64,000 bases of DNA, from NCBI GenBank assembly GCA_018829205.1, contig JAHJUE010000022.1, forward strand, positions 124,001 through 188,000, given 5' to 3'. Within the stretch, counting starts at the first letter, position 1. Every line of letters starts with the position of its first letter. Both the position numbers and the translations under genes were made by a program. Source of the stretch: Bacteroidota bacterium. GTDB taxonomy: Bacteria; Bacteroidota; Ignavibacteria; Ignavibacteriales; Melioribacteraceae. A model generated the notes under the pieces. That model ran no database searches, was not told the DNA's origin, and worked only from the letters and a program-made list of their open reading frames with translations. Shown here piece by piece: positions 9,140 to 19,300 of this stretch.

Positions 9140-10300
9140 CTATTTAACTTTAACCCATTCTTTTGATATACTGCTTTTTAATACTGCTTCAATAATTTTA
9201 TTTTCATAATGCCCGTCTGCGAAGGTCGGGAAATCAGTTTTATCTTTCTGTGGGTCTTTGCCTTTTCGTATAAAGTCATAAACATTATTGAATAAATTTT
9301 TCGGTCCGTCCGGATAACCTTCAGGATGCCCTCCAGGGTAATGCGCGTAAGCTCTTGCCTTTGCGTTTAATAACGAAGGGTCCTTTATTAGTATTTCATT
9401 TGCTTTTTCTCTATAGCCGATCCAAAGCTCATTTGGATTTTCCTGATCCCATGCTATTGCTTTTTTGCTTCCGTCAATTTCAAAGCGAAAATTATTTTTT
9501 CTACCCGCGCTTACTTGCGAAACTGTAAACACACCATGTATTCCCCCTTCAAGTTCAAAAAGTACTGTTCCTGCATCTTCGGTTCTAACAGAAACCTCAG
9601 AAATGTTTTTTGAAGGTTTTAACTCTTTGCCTTTAAATGTTGCCGACTTTGCGGCAGGTTTCATCCTTGTTTTATGAATTGTAATTAAGTTGGAAAATAC
9701 CTTTACAATCTTTTGGCCTGTAATAAATTGAATCATATCACACCAATGAGATCCGATATCAGCAACAGCTCTAGACTCGCCGCTTAACTCTGTTTCAAGT
9801 CTCCAATTATAATCAGTGTTGTAATAAAGCCAGTCCTGCAGATAGTGCCCGTGTACGTAATATATTTCTCCGAGTTTTCCAGCTTCGTTTTCATTTTTTA
9901 CATGCTGAATTAAAGGGTAAAATCTGTAATTAAAATTTATCGCGTTAACAACATTATTTATTTTTAGTAAATTCATTAACTGTTGTGACTGCTTCGAGTT
10001 TACCGTAAGAGGCTTTTCCGAAATAATGTGTTTGCCAGCTTTAATAACTGCTTTATTAATTTCGAAATGAAGATGATTTGGTGTGCAGTTATGAACTACA
10101 TGAATATCATTGTCCTCAATTAAATCTTTCCATTCATTATATTTTTTCTCAATATCATATTTTGATGTTATCTCTTTCAAAGATTTATCATCATTTGAAG
10201 ATACACCTACTATCTCAACGCCGCCTATTCTCTGCAGCGCTTCAGCATGAGCGGTGCCCATAAACCCGGAGCCAATTATACCGGCTTTAATTTTTTTCAT
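9140..10300 (-). CDS. Gfo/Idh/MocA family oxidoreductase
   Basis: A 386-residue NAD(P)-dependent sugar dehydrogenase-like protein. The N-terminal Rossmann motif GIIGSGFMGTAHAEAL (about 8-22) binds the nucleotide. SEKPLTVN contains the family catalytic Lys (K96), and VADIGSHWCDMI carries the Asp/His pair of the C-terminal alpha/beta domain. It has no Tat or Sec signal, so it acts in the cytoplasm. It is flanked by the epimerase and the DUF6259-like gene with gaps of 3-9 bases, so it is co-transcribed. It likely oxidises or reduces a sugar or sugar acid released by the locus; the substrate is not predictable. Confidence 0.87.
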   Translation of the reverse strand: MKKIKAGIIGSGFMGTAHAEALQRIGGVEIVGVSSNDDKSLKEITSKYDIEKKYNEWKDLIEDNDIHVVHNCTPNHLHFEINKAVIKAGKHIISEKPLTVNSKQSQQLMNLLKINNVVNAINFNYRFYPLIQHVKNENEAGKLGEIYYVHGHYLQDWLYYNTDYNWRLETELSGESRAVADIGSHWCDMIQFITGQKIVKVFSNLITIHKTRMKPAAKSATFKGKELKPSKNISEVSVRTEDAGTVLFELEGGIHGVFTVSQVSAGRKNNFRFEIDGSKKAIAWDQENPNELWIGYREKANEILIKDPSLLNAKARAYAHYPGGHPEGYPDGPKNLFNNVYDFIRKGKDPQKDKTDFPTFADGHYENKIIEAVLKSSISKEWVKVK

Positions 10301-10303
10301 TTC

Positions 10304-11968
10304 TTAACCTTCTTTATTTAGTTCTTTTGCTCGCTCTATCATTTTGTGAACTTCCGGTAAATCTATTTTTTGATTGTAATCGTATAGGCAAAGAGTAGGT
10401 ATAACTCCTAGTTTTGCGTATGATTCTTCCTGAAGTTTAAACATAGGATGCGATGGATGTTTAGTTAATAAATGCCCGGTAAATTTTGTGTATTTATTGA
10501 ATAAATAAACCGAAACCGGGTGAACTTTTCTCCATTCTAACTGTCCTTCCATTCCGTGTACTTCTGCAATACTGTCAATACCGTGAATCTGTGCGACTGG
10601 TAAAGCCTCTAAAACTTGTTCATGCAGTCCTTCTCCAGCAAACAAAACATTTGGAAAATTTTTATGAAGTTTCTTTACATGATTTCTCATTCCCGTTAAA
10701 AAGTTAGGCCCACTGCTAACATTAAATGCAAGTAATGTTTGATCTAAAAACACAGCGTCCAATTTAAATTCATCTATTAAATCGCCGAGCATTTTCGACA
10801 TGTAATCGCCCCATTCTTCAAAACCGGGATTAACGTATGCAAAGAAAGGTTCGGTAAGCCAATCGCCGTCAATATCCATAGCCCATCCCTGAGGACGCTC
10901 AAATACATCAATCACTTGATACTTTTTAAACTCATCATAAATTTTATGACCATAAGTTAAAGCGAGCACATTTGTATGAATCATAACTTTATAACCGAGC
11001 GTATGAGCTTCATCAACAAGTTTTTTAAATTCTTCTCTTCCGCCGCATTGTTCACTTGGGTTGTAATCGGGCGCATGAGAGTCAATTCCGTTTTCGGCAA
11101 ACCCAGCGAGATAGACTAAAGTGTTTTCAGGATTATGGAACTTTTTGAATTCGTAAAGCCTTTCTGTCATTTGTTTAAATGTATGGGATGGCTGTAGGCT
11201 CTTTCTCGCTCCCCAAGGTTCAAGCACAAAATTAATCTTATTCATCCATTCAGGGAAACTCGGATTATCTTTATAAGAATTTAAATGAAAATTTTCTTCA
11301 AGCCATTCACGATGATAATCAACAGAATTTTCCCAGCTTCCTTCGACAAATTCCAGGTACCATTCAGAATGAAAATTGTTAGAAGTCAACGGTGCAGGCG
11401 CTTCCGCACCGTAACTTAATGCAAATCCGTTAGTCTCTTTTGTAACTCTTAATAATTTTAAATCGGGAGAAACATCTTTACCGTCAAGAATTAAACATCC
11501 GTTCTCAGTTTCTCCTAATACAAATTGAGCGTTCCACCAGAACGGATATTTATAAGAAAGTGTTGAACCGGCAGGCATATTTTTGTCTAGCGATTGCCCT
11601 CCAAGAGCAGGGACAAGGATTTTTTGCAAATCAAGACCGCTTAATTTCCATTCAATGAGCCAAATTGGTTCCGGTGTTTCTGCGTCAATAGAATACTTTA
11701 AACCGTTTTCAGTCTTAGCTATTGTACAAATTATTTTATAATCTTCTGTTGGATCGAAAACCTGAAATTTTATTCTATCTTCAGAAATTTCAATTGAACC
11801 AACATTAGTTAATAAAATAGGATCTGATAATGATTTTGGTGTTCTAATTAAAAATGATTGAGTACCATTTTCACATAGTATTTTATCAGTCGAGTTAATA
11901 AAAAGGCTCTCCACATTAAGCGGAGAGTCTTTAAATTTTATTTCCATTTTGTTAGAAGTTATTTTCAT
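10304..11968 (-). CDS. DUF6259-like TIM-barrel glycosidase
   Basis: A 554-residue protein with no signal peptide. The N-terminal third (1-230) is beta-rich, then a TIM barrel begins around WMNKINFVLEPWG. Acidic residues at strand ends are D409 in DAVFLDQT and E446 in LFAGEGLHE, which are candidate catalytic residues. The layout resembles DUF6259 proteins, relatives of retaining alpha-glycosidases such as GH31/GH36/GH101. I recognise the general family, not the activity. It is embedded in the glycosidase operon between the cupin-like gene and the oxidoreductase, which supports a role in degrading an imported oligosaccharide. Confidence 0.6.
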   Translation of the reverse strand: MKITSNKMEIKFKDSPLNVESLFINSTDKILCENGTQSFLIRTPKSLSDPILLTNVGSIEISEDRIKFQVFDPTEDYKIICTIAKTENGLKYSIDAETPEPIWLIEWKLSGLDLQKILVPALGGQSLDKNMPAGSTLSYKYPFWWNAQFVLGETENGCLILDGKDVSPDLKLLRVTKETNGFALSYGAEAPAPLTSNNFHSEWYLEFVEGSWENSVDYHREWLEENFHLNSYKDNPSFPEWMNKINFVLEPWGARKSLQPSHTFKQMTERLYEFKKFHNPENTLVYLAGFAENGIDSHAPDYNPSEQCGGREEFKKLVDEAHTLGYKVMIHTNVLALTYGHKIYDEFKKYQVIDVFERPQGWAMDIDGDWLTEPFFAYVNPGFEEWGDYMSKMLGDLIDEFKLDAVFLDQTLLAFNVSSGPNFLTGMRNHVKKLHKNFPNVLFAGEGLHEQVLEALPVAQIHGIDSIAEVHGMEGQLEWRKVHPVSVYLFNKYTKFTGHLLTKHPSHPMFKLQEESYAKLGVIPTLCLYDYNQKIDLPEVHKMIERAKELNKEG

Positions 11969-11985
11969 TAATTTATTTTCAGGAT

Positions 11986-12462
11986 TTATGGGAAATTAAT
12001 TTTAATCTTTTTTATTTCTTTTTTTTCTACGTCTTCAAGGGGTGTTCCCTTCCGAAAAATTACAAAATAGGAGGATTCCATTTTATCTATAGGCAGACAA
12101 GCACCATGCCATACAGCTTCGTTAATAATTACAGCCTCTCCTATATCAACTTTAAATGCCTCCGCTTGATCTTCCCATTCACCGTCTAATAATAAAGGAA
12201 GAATAAACGGTGCGTCAATCGGAATTAATATTTCCGGAGTATTTAAATGCCGTTCCATCATCGTAATTTCATTAGTGGTCTGTTTGTATACTGTACAAAT
12301 ACCGATTTCTGCTGTACCGAGAATATTATAATCTGCGATATTAGACCAGAATTTATAATCTTTTGAAAAAGAAGTTGGTTCTGTTTTCTGAGAAACGGCA
12401 ATTTTCCCGAATTTTTTAAAGTTGTCTTCTGTAATATTTTTTGCTTTGATATTCATATGCAT
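11986..12462 (-). CDS. Ureidoglycolate lyase-like cupin protein
   Basis: A 158-residue protein resembling the AllA/ureidoglycolate lyase fold: an opening FKKFGKIAV, a central MERHLNTPEILIPIDAPFILPLL, and the sheet segment GEAVIINEAVWHGACLPI with the cupin-type His. In a sugar operon a purine-degradation role is doubtful. Related proteins occur in sugar-acid clusters, where a lyase or mutarotase-like role is conceivable. Two ATGs two codons apart (12462 and 12456) are possible starts, and neither has a strong ribosome-binding site. It begins 2 bases after the upstream glycosidase gene ends. Confidence 0.6.
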   Translation of the reverse strand: MHMNIKAKNITEDNFKKFGKIAVSQKTEPTSFSKDYKFWSNIADYNILGTAEIGICTVYKQTTNEITMMERHLNTPEILIPIDAPFILPLLLDGEWEDQAEAFKVDIGEAVIINEAVWHGACLPIDKMESSYFVIFRKGTPLEDVEKKEIKKIKINFP

Positions 12463-12464
12463 TT

Positions 12465-13913
12465 TTATTTTTTAATTTCAAAAACGGCAATTTTCCCGCC
12501 TTTAAGTTCAATGCCATTCAATACAACATTGCCTGAATTTTTTGTGATTTGAGAATATTCCTTACCTTCTCCTAATTCGTTATAAATTGTTGCACTGCCA
12601 TTCAAATCAAAAGGAATGGTTACATTAATTTTTTCAACTCTTGTATCTACTACTTCTCCGGTTTTATCATCGCTACGTTTTTCCTGTTGATGAGTTTGCA
12701 GCCATGCAAAAAGTAATACATCTCCGTTTTCTCTTTGTAGCGAAACAAATCTGCTATCCGAAGCATCTTTTGTTTCAACATGAACCTTTTCCGCAATATT
12801 AATTACAGGATCTTTAAGCAAATTATTTACAAATATTAAGGCGTGATTAGCTGGTTTAGGTGTATGATCGGCCCATGCGATTCCTAAATGTTTGTTGTTA
12901 TAAATATCTCCGATTACTTCATCAGAAGGCGGGAGGTCTTTAATTTCATACCAGGCCAGCGCGTCTATTTGATGGGTCGCTCTTACAAGAGCTACTCTTT
13001 TTACAAGGTCAACGGCCTGATATTCAGGCGTGTGTTCATAATTAAAATAATTTGTGTAAGAATCCGAAACTTTAGCGCCTTGTCTAAAAGTACTATAACC
13101 GACTTCCGCCATCCAAATAGGCTGACCGTTGCCGTATTCATGAACTACATTATAAACATCGTTTACATAATTTGTAATTTCCTCAACAGGATTATGGTGC
13201 CAGGTTTCAAAATAATTGTGACAATTTACTATATCTATATAAGGGCTAACGCCATGATCTTTAAATAAGGATTTTATCCAATCAGGTCTGTAAGCAATCC
13301 CACCTAATACTACTTTTGCTTCAGGATCGGCTTTTTTAACAGCATCAGCACCTATTTTAGTAAAACGTCCAAACTCAGCTACATCCTGCGTACTCCAATA
13401 AATTGATATATCAGGTTCGTTCCATAACTCCCAGGTTTTAATCCATTTTTTATATCTTGATGTAAGATCAAACATGAACTGTCCGAACTCTTCAAAATCT
13501 TTCGGCGGTTTATTCCAATAATAAAAGGAGTCAGCCGGCTCGGTCGATTGCCATGCGGGTGTATAACAAATATAAGGAACCATTGTAATACCGTAATCTT
13601 CCACGCCTGTTTTTACAAAATCATCCCAGAAAAGCCAATCGTATTTGTTATTTTCGACTTCAATTGCGTCCCAACCGAAAGAGATTCTTAAGAATTTTAT
13701 ACCAGATCTTTTTAATAGTTCAAAGTCTTTGATATAAATTTCACGAGTAGTTGTTTCTTCAGGCCAGTCTTCACACAAACCTAGAGGCATTGTATAAAAT
13801 CCATTATGTTTCGTATTTACAAGCTCATCGTAAATTAAATTTTCGGTCTGTGAAAAACTTCTCGTGCTTAACAACAGAAATGAAATTATTATAAGTAAAT
13901 ATTTTGATTTCAT
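12465..13913 (-). CDS. Secreted clan GH-A glycosidase (GH39/GH5-like)
   Basis: A 482-residue protein with a Sec signal peptide ending near SFSQ (residue 22). The TIM barrel contains WELWNEPDISIYW, giving acid/base E166, and PIWMAEVGYST, giving nucleophile E270. That spacing is normal for clan GH-A families such as GH39 beta-xylosidases and GH5. A C-terminal beta domain (about 380-482) resembles the beta sandwich of GH39. Unlike the three GH10-like enzymes it uses Sec rather than Tat export. It is likely a periplasmic exo- or endo-acting glycosidase on the same polysaccharide. Confidence 0.7.
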   Translation of the reverse strand: MKSKYLLIIISFLLLSTRSFSQTENLIYDELVNTKHNGFYTMPLGLCEDWPEETTTREIYIKDFELLKRSGIKFLRISFGWDAIEVENNKYDWLFWDDFVKTGVEDYGITMVPYICYTPAWQSTEPADSFYYWNKPPKDFEEFGQFMFDLTSRYKKWIKTWELWNEPDISIYWSTQDVAEFGRFTKIGADAVKKADPEAKVVLGGIAYRPDWIKSLFKDHGVSPYIDIVNCHNYFETWHHNPVEEITNYVNDVYNVVHEYGNGQPIWMAEVGYSTFRQGAKVSDSYTNYFNYEHTPEYQAVDLVKRVALVRATHQIDALAWYEIKDLPPSDEVIGDIYNNKHLGIAWADHTPKPANHALIFVNNLLKDPVINIAEKVHVETKDASDSRFVSLQRENGDVLLFAWLQTHQQEKRSDDKTGEVVDTRVEKINVTIPFDLNGSATIYNELGEGKEYSQITKNSGNVVLNGIELKGGKIAVFEIKK

Positions 13914-13942
13914 TTAATTACTCCTTTTATTTTTAATATATT

Positions 13943-14935
13943 TTAAATATTTGATACTTCTTCAAACCAAAAGTCTTTCTGCCATTCAAACTTTTCTAAG
14001 TACTTTAACTGATCATCGCTTAAGTACTTTCCGTCGCTTACAGAAGTATTAATTTCCGCTTGAGTAATACTTCTAATGCCTGGAATAACCGAACTTACCG
14101 TATTATTACTCAAACAAAATTTTAATGCCAATTCTGCCATCGAATAGTTTTTATGGTATTTTTCTTTATAAGATTTAATCTCATTCACTTTTTTTACAAC
14201 TGCTTTTAAATTATTTCCTCTGAAATAATGACGTCTTACGTCTCCTTCTGGGAAAGTTGTTTCTAAAGTATATTTCCCTGTTAAAGCACCTTCATCAAAA
14301 GGAACGCGCACAATTACGCCAACATTGTGAGCATGACAAACAGGAAGAATATTCCAATTTGGATATTGTTCAAAAATATTATAAATAAGCTGAACTGAAT
14401 CTATTCTACCCTTTTCAATAGCGCCTATAACTGTATCAGGTTTTGTATCGGGGACGGAAACACCAATAGCTCTAATTTTGCCTTCATCTTTTAATTTATT
14501 CATAGCTTCAAACCATGAATCTTCAATATTAAATTTTGCTGCCCAGGTATGAAACTGATATATATCAACATAATCTCGATTTAATCTAATCAAAGACTTT
14601 TCAAGCTCTTCAACAATATATTTAGCCGGAAATGCTGAATTAATATCTGCATTGTTTTTAGGAGGCCATTCAAATCCTTTTACCGGTGGAATTTTTGTAG
14701 CTACGTATATTTCTTCTTTTCTTTCTTTTAAAACTTTACCAATTAATTTCTCACTATGCCCGTCTCCGTAACCTTGTGCCGTATCAATAAAATTAACACC
14801 GAGATCAATCGCTTTATTAAGCGCCTTTAGAGATTCAGAATCATCATTCAATCCCCAACCCCCACCAATTGCCCAGGCTCCAAATCCTATTTCAGATATA
14901 TTCCACCCTAAATTTCCAAATTTTCTGTATTTCAT
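13943..14935 (-). CDS. Aldo/keto reductase
   Basis: A 330-residue cytoplasmic AKR with the full catalytic tetrad visible: D51 and Y56 in NFIDTAQGYGDG, K82 in VATKIPP and H129 in IYQFHTW. The C-terminal SVIPGIRSITQ matches the NADPH-binding loop. It belongs to the voltage-channel-beta/YajO-like group that reduces sugar aldehydes, or acts as a sugar dehydrogenase. It lies 34 bases downstream of rbsD in the same direction. The substrate is not known. Confidence 0.87.
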   Translation of the reverse strand: MKYRKFGNLGWNISEIGFGAWAIGGGWGLNDDSESLKALNKAIDLGVNFIDTAQGYGDGHSEKLIGKVLKERKEEIYVATKIPPVKGFEWPPKNNADINSAFPAKYIVEELEKSLIRLNRDYVDIYQFHTWAAKFNIEDSWFEAMNKLKDEGKIRAIGVSVPDTKPDTVIGAIEKGRIDSVQLIYNIFEQYPNWNILPVCHAHNVGVIVRVPFDEGALTGKYTLETTFPEGDVRRHYFRGNNLKAVVKKVNEIKSYKEKYHKNYSMAELALKFCLSNNTVSSVIPGIRSITQAEINTSVSDGKYLSDDQLKYLEKFEWQKDFWFEEVSNI

Positions 14936-14969
14936 AATTTTATTTTTGTTTTTAAAAAATGATATATTA

Positions 14970-15371
14970 TTAAAAAGTTACACCTGATATTAAAATAATA
15001 TTGGCGTATGGAGTTGATTCGCCGGTTCTAACAAAAGTGATTTCAGAATCTTCTTTTGTAATATTTTTAAATCGTTCATGCTTTACTTTTGTAATTTTCA
15101 CATTAGGAATTAGCGATTTAATTTCATTAAATAATCCATTACCGCTTTTAACAAGCTCTTCGGCAACAATGACCTGTTCAACCTGCAACTCGCCTAACAC
15201 CACCTTAAGAGTATCAATAAATCTCGGAATATTTTTGGTAAGTGCCAGATCAACCACTTCAGCTTTTTTAGGTATTGGTAAGCCGCAGTCGCAAATAACT
15301 AATTTGTTCGTATGTCCCATTTCCGCAATTATGCGTGACAGAGGGGCATTGAGTACACCGTTTTTTTTCAT
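14970..15371 (-). CDS. rbsD: D-ribose pyranase RbsD
   Basis: A 133-residue protein that interconverts beta-pyran and furan forms of D-ribose before phosphorylation. The family signature is clear: MKKNGVLNAPLSRIIAEMGH with catalytic H20, VICDCGLPIP, and the C-terminal RTGESTPYANIILISGV. It has the normal length. It sits 26 bases downstream of ribokinase, the usual rbsD/rbsK pairing, but no RbsABC transporter is adjacent. Ribose or a similar pentose is therefore probably generated inside the cell or enters through another importer in this locus. Confidence 0.93.
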   Translation of the reverse strand: MKKNGVLNAPLSRIIAEMGHTNKLVICDCGLPIPKKAEVVDLALTKNIPRFIDTLKVVLGELQVEQVIVAEELVKSGNGLFNEIKSLIPNVKITKVKHERFKNITKEDSEITFVRTGESTPYANIILISGVTF

Positions 15372-15397
15372 CAGTATTCTCCTCTGTTATGAAAATT

Positions 15398-16315
15398 TCA
15401 TTGTATAATTTGTTTAACTTCTTGTTTTGTTGGCATTGAACTTTGCGCTCCTCTTCTTGTAACTGATATTGATGCCGAATAATTCGCAAAGTTTATTGAT
15501 TCTTCAATTGTTTTGTTTTTAGATAATGAATATGCCAGCGCGCCGTTAAATGTATCTCCGGCACCAGTTGTGTCTATAGCTACAACCGCATTACCAATAA
15601 ATAGATCAAACCTGTTTTTATTTATTAGAATTGATCCTTTTTCGGCAAGCGTAACAATTACATTTTTGACTCCTTTATCTAACAAAACGTAAGCGGCGGT
15701 TTTAATATCGTTTTCGTTTTTAATTTTTACACCCGATAATATTTCAAGTTCTGTTTCGTTGGGCGTCAAATAATCAATAAGAGGAAATAAGCTATCGGGA
15801 AGTTCTTTTGCAGGTGCAGGATTTAAAATAAACAATGTGTTATTTTCACTTGCTAGATTTGCAATGGACATTACTGTTTCCGTTGGAATTTCCAATTGAG
15901 TAAGCACAATTTTAACATCTTTAAATAGGACGTTTGAATTCTTCAAATCCTCGCATGTAAGCTTCATGTTTGTGCCAGATACTACAACAATCTCATTCTC
16001 GCCTTTCCCGTCTACCGTAATTAATGCCATCCCAGTATGTGATTCTTTGGATTTCATTAAGTAACTTAGATCAATATTATTACTGTGAAGCGAATCATAT
16101 AAAGAATTTGCGAAATCGTCGTTCCCCATTTTACCCATGAAATAAGTTTTGCCTCCAAGTTTACTGCATGCAACTGCCTGGTTAGCACCTTTACCTCCCG
16201 GAAACATTTGAAAATCATTTCCAAAAACAGTCTCGCCGGGTTTAGGGAAACTATTTGTAAACACTACTAAATCCATATTGGCACTGCCGACTACTAATAC
16301 GCCTTCTTTGTTCAT
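15398..16315 (-). CDS. rbsK: Ribokinase
   Basis: A 305-residue PfkB-family kinase. MFPGGKGANQAVACSKLGG is the first PfkB signature with the ribose-binding glycines. DTTGAGDTFNGALA is the second, with catalytic base D254 and the anion hole. It phosphorylates D-ribose (or deoxyribose) at O5. Gene order is GH106-like enzyme, rbsK, rbsD, aldo/keto reductase, all spaced by 9-34 bases. The presence of a pentose kinase suggests the polysaccharide or glycoside processed by the locus yields a pentose. Confidence 0.92.
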   Translation of the reverse strand: MNKEGVLVVGSANMDLVVFTNSFPKPGETVFGNDFQMFPGGKGANQAVACSKLGGKTYFMGKMGNDDFANSLYDSLHSNNIDLSYLMKSKESHTGMALITVDGKGENEIVVVSGTNMKLTCEDLKNSNVLFKDVKIVLTQLEIPTETVMSIANLASENNTLFILNPAPAKELPDSLFPLIDYLTPNETELEILSGVKIKNENDIKTAAYVLLDKGVKNVIVTLAEKGSILINKNRFDLFIGNAVVAIDTTGAGDTFNGALAYSLSKNKTIEESINFANYSASISVTRRGAQSSMPTKQEVKQIIQ

Positions 16316-16324
16316 ATTATTTTC

Positions 16325-19300
16325 TTATAATTTTATCTCATAGTTATTTGCATGACTAATAACAGGTTCACTTAACAAACCTGAATTTTTCTTAACACCT
16401 TCAAGCATATTTATAAGTGTATTTGTTACCTTTAGCTTAATATTATTTTTGCCGGTTCTAACTGAATCAGTTATATATAATTTGTAAGGATGCCATGGCA
16501 GTATCTTCGGTTTTTCACCGTTTATACTAATTTCCAAAACATCTTCACCGCATTCGGCAGATAAAAGTAATTCGCCTTTTAGATATTTTTCCGAAAGCTC
16601 AAACGAAGTTTTATAATTAATTGTACCAGAATAGAAAGGGAAACCTTGTTTTGTCCAATCACCTATTTTAAGTTTTGCTTTTTTGAAAGTGATTTTATGT
16701 TTTTTATTTTCTTCAGCAACGGCAAAATCACCGACAAGTTTTATTAAATCGAGAAGCCCGTCTGTTCTTCGGACAACAGTTAACTTGACCACGATTAAAT
16801 TTTCACCTTTAATAAGAAATTCTTCAACATCTATTTCTTTTATTTCTGCGTCAATCTTACTTCTTCTTCCTTTGCTCTTAACTTCTTTGCCATTGATATA
16901 CAATTCATAATTTGAACCGCTGAATCCGTCAATCAAAATTCTAATATTATCAGGAACAAAATCGCACTTAAATGGAATCCTATACCATAAATCAACCGGG
17001 AAATTTTCCTCATCTCTTTCTTGCGGAAGCTGCATTTCCCATGCTCCCATTGTAACATCAAGCCATTCATTATCGTTATAATCGTGCTTTATAATTTCAT
17101 TTTTAACCGCGCTGCCGTTATCAACGAACATTTTCCATTTATCAATGCATAAAACATTATCGTCTTCAAGTATATATTCGTATTCCCTGCCAAGTTTAAT
17201 AGCAGCCATTTGTTTTAAAGACGGCGATTCAATTTTTTTATTTTTTCCGTTTTTCGAAATTATTGCAAAAGGATTTACATTATTTTCAAAAGAATGTCCT
17301 TTAACAACTCCGTTATCAAAAGATGAGATTATTAAATTGGAACTTGTTATTTGTAATTCATCAAGTTCATCTTTTAGTACAATAATTTTTGATTCTGTAG
17401 CTTCGAATTCCAATTCAATAAAAAGTCTACCGTCTTTAACCCAATATGGATAAATAGGTTTTATATCACCTGTGTTAGGATCCCACAATTCCGGTTTTGC
17501 GAGTTTTTCAAACGATATTTTTACTTTACCTTGCGGTTTCTGAAGCGTATTAATAATAAAATAAACATCATGCTCGTCTTTTACCCGGTGAAGATAAAAA
17601 ACTTGTTCATTGTTTATCGTAACATCCGGAAGTACGCATTCATTTAATAATTTTTTTATTTCTTTTTCTTTTCTTTGTATGCTTAGCCCGTTGGTTTCAA
17701 TAACATAAACATCGCCTTTAGCCTTTTTATGATTTATTTTAAATTTCACCTTGCTATTAATATTATTTAATAACTCTTCCGGGTTTTTACCGAATACCTG
17801 TTTAATATTTTTGGTTTGATTATTTTTATCGTCAAGCAAACCTATTGGAATAATCGCGTCAGCAATTACTTTGCCGCCGCATGCAATAAACTCTTTAATT
17901 TTATTGAAGGCATTTGCCTGCAAATGAGTTATAGGAGGTAGAATTAAAACTGAAAATTCTTCATCACGTATTTTAATTTTACCGTTAACAATCTCCGATT
18001 CACTTAATATATCTTCATCTGTATAATCAAAATCGTAATGTAGCCTGAGCAGTAAGTCTGTCAAGTAATTAAATTCGTTTTGCATTAGATTAAATATATC
18101 TGTTGGTCCGCTCGGGAGATAGTTTGTCCACGCTGTATTGATCGGATAAAGCATTAATACTTTAGCTATGTGTTTACCTCCTGAAAGTATATGCCCAAGT
18201 CTGGCCATGTATCCGGTAAACTTATCATAATACTTCCACCAAGTGTGATGATAGAATTGAGAAGGCGGCCAATCTCTTTTTCTTTCACCTTCTATAGTAT
18301 AATGATAACCGTGATTGTTAAAAATGGTAACACCTAAAACATATTCCCAATTGGCGATCCATTTCATTCTTTCGAGACTGCAGTCCCAGTAAGTGCCTCC
18401 CATTGATTCGCACAACAATCGAGTACTTCCGTAATGATGCGCTGCCGAACTTGCAATCTTAATAGCTACATGCTGGTCAGGCGCTTTTTCACTTCCTATA
18501 ATTGGATAAAGATGATCAACGCCTGTTATATGAAAATGTTTTAAATGTTTGAATATATTTCCTTCACATCTTGCGTGCATCCAAATCCATTCTTCGCCCA
18601 ACAAATGCCCTGTAAATAAAACATTATTTTCTTCGCACCATTCTCTAATTTGTTGATAGTATGATTCTGAGTATTGTTCCGTTAATGTCTTCCAGAAATC
18701 ATAACGGATTTTTGCTGTATCTTTACCCATATTCAAAAAAAGAGCAGGGAGATAAGGCTTTAAATCATATCCTCTTCTTTCTCTGAATATTTTAAACATT
18801 TTTGACGTCCAAGGAATTATTTGATTCTGCATCCCTACTCTAAAATAATGCATTGCAGGCTCGTCGGTATAAAAGCCCGGAACAGTGGTTCCGAAATCTT
18901 TACCGACTGCTTTTTTATATTTTTCATGTGTCTCGTTTAAAAATTCTCTAGTTGATTCTGGATTAAGCGCATCGATATAATAGTCAATTTCTTTTTCCAG
19001 GAAATATAATAATCTCCAATCACCTTCCGGCGCTTCCCAAGGAATTACAGCATCGAAAGATAAATTAGGAGTAAGGTCGATTAGATTTTTAATGCCGTTT
19101 TTAAATTCTTCTTCCGAACATGCGTATGCGACTATAGGCTTTGAATTGCCCGTGTTCACGTATCTGTCGTCAGTTGCTTCAAGATATGTAAATAACGGAC
19201 CCGGCACAGGAAGGGCAACCATTTCAATATATTTTTGTCTAAGTTTTTTATTTTCTTTTGAAACTTTTCTATAAGCCGTTCCGCTGGGCCAATTCATTTC

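Noticed and set aside
12888-13268. 126-residue plus-strand open frame inside the secreted clan-A glycosidase gene
   Set aside because: The minus-strand glycosidase with both catalytic Glu motifs explains this region; the plus frame is low-complexity and hydrophobic without a start signal.
15001-15408. 135-residue plus-strand open frame opposite rbsD
   Set aside because: It is antisense to a clear RbsD coding frame and has no family resemblance or ribosome-binding site; it is a shadow frame.
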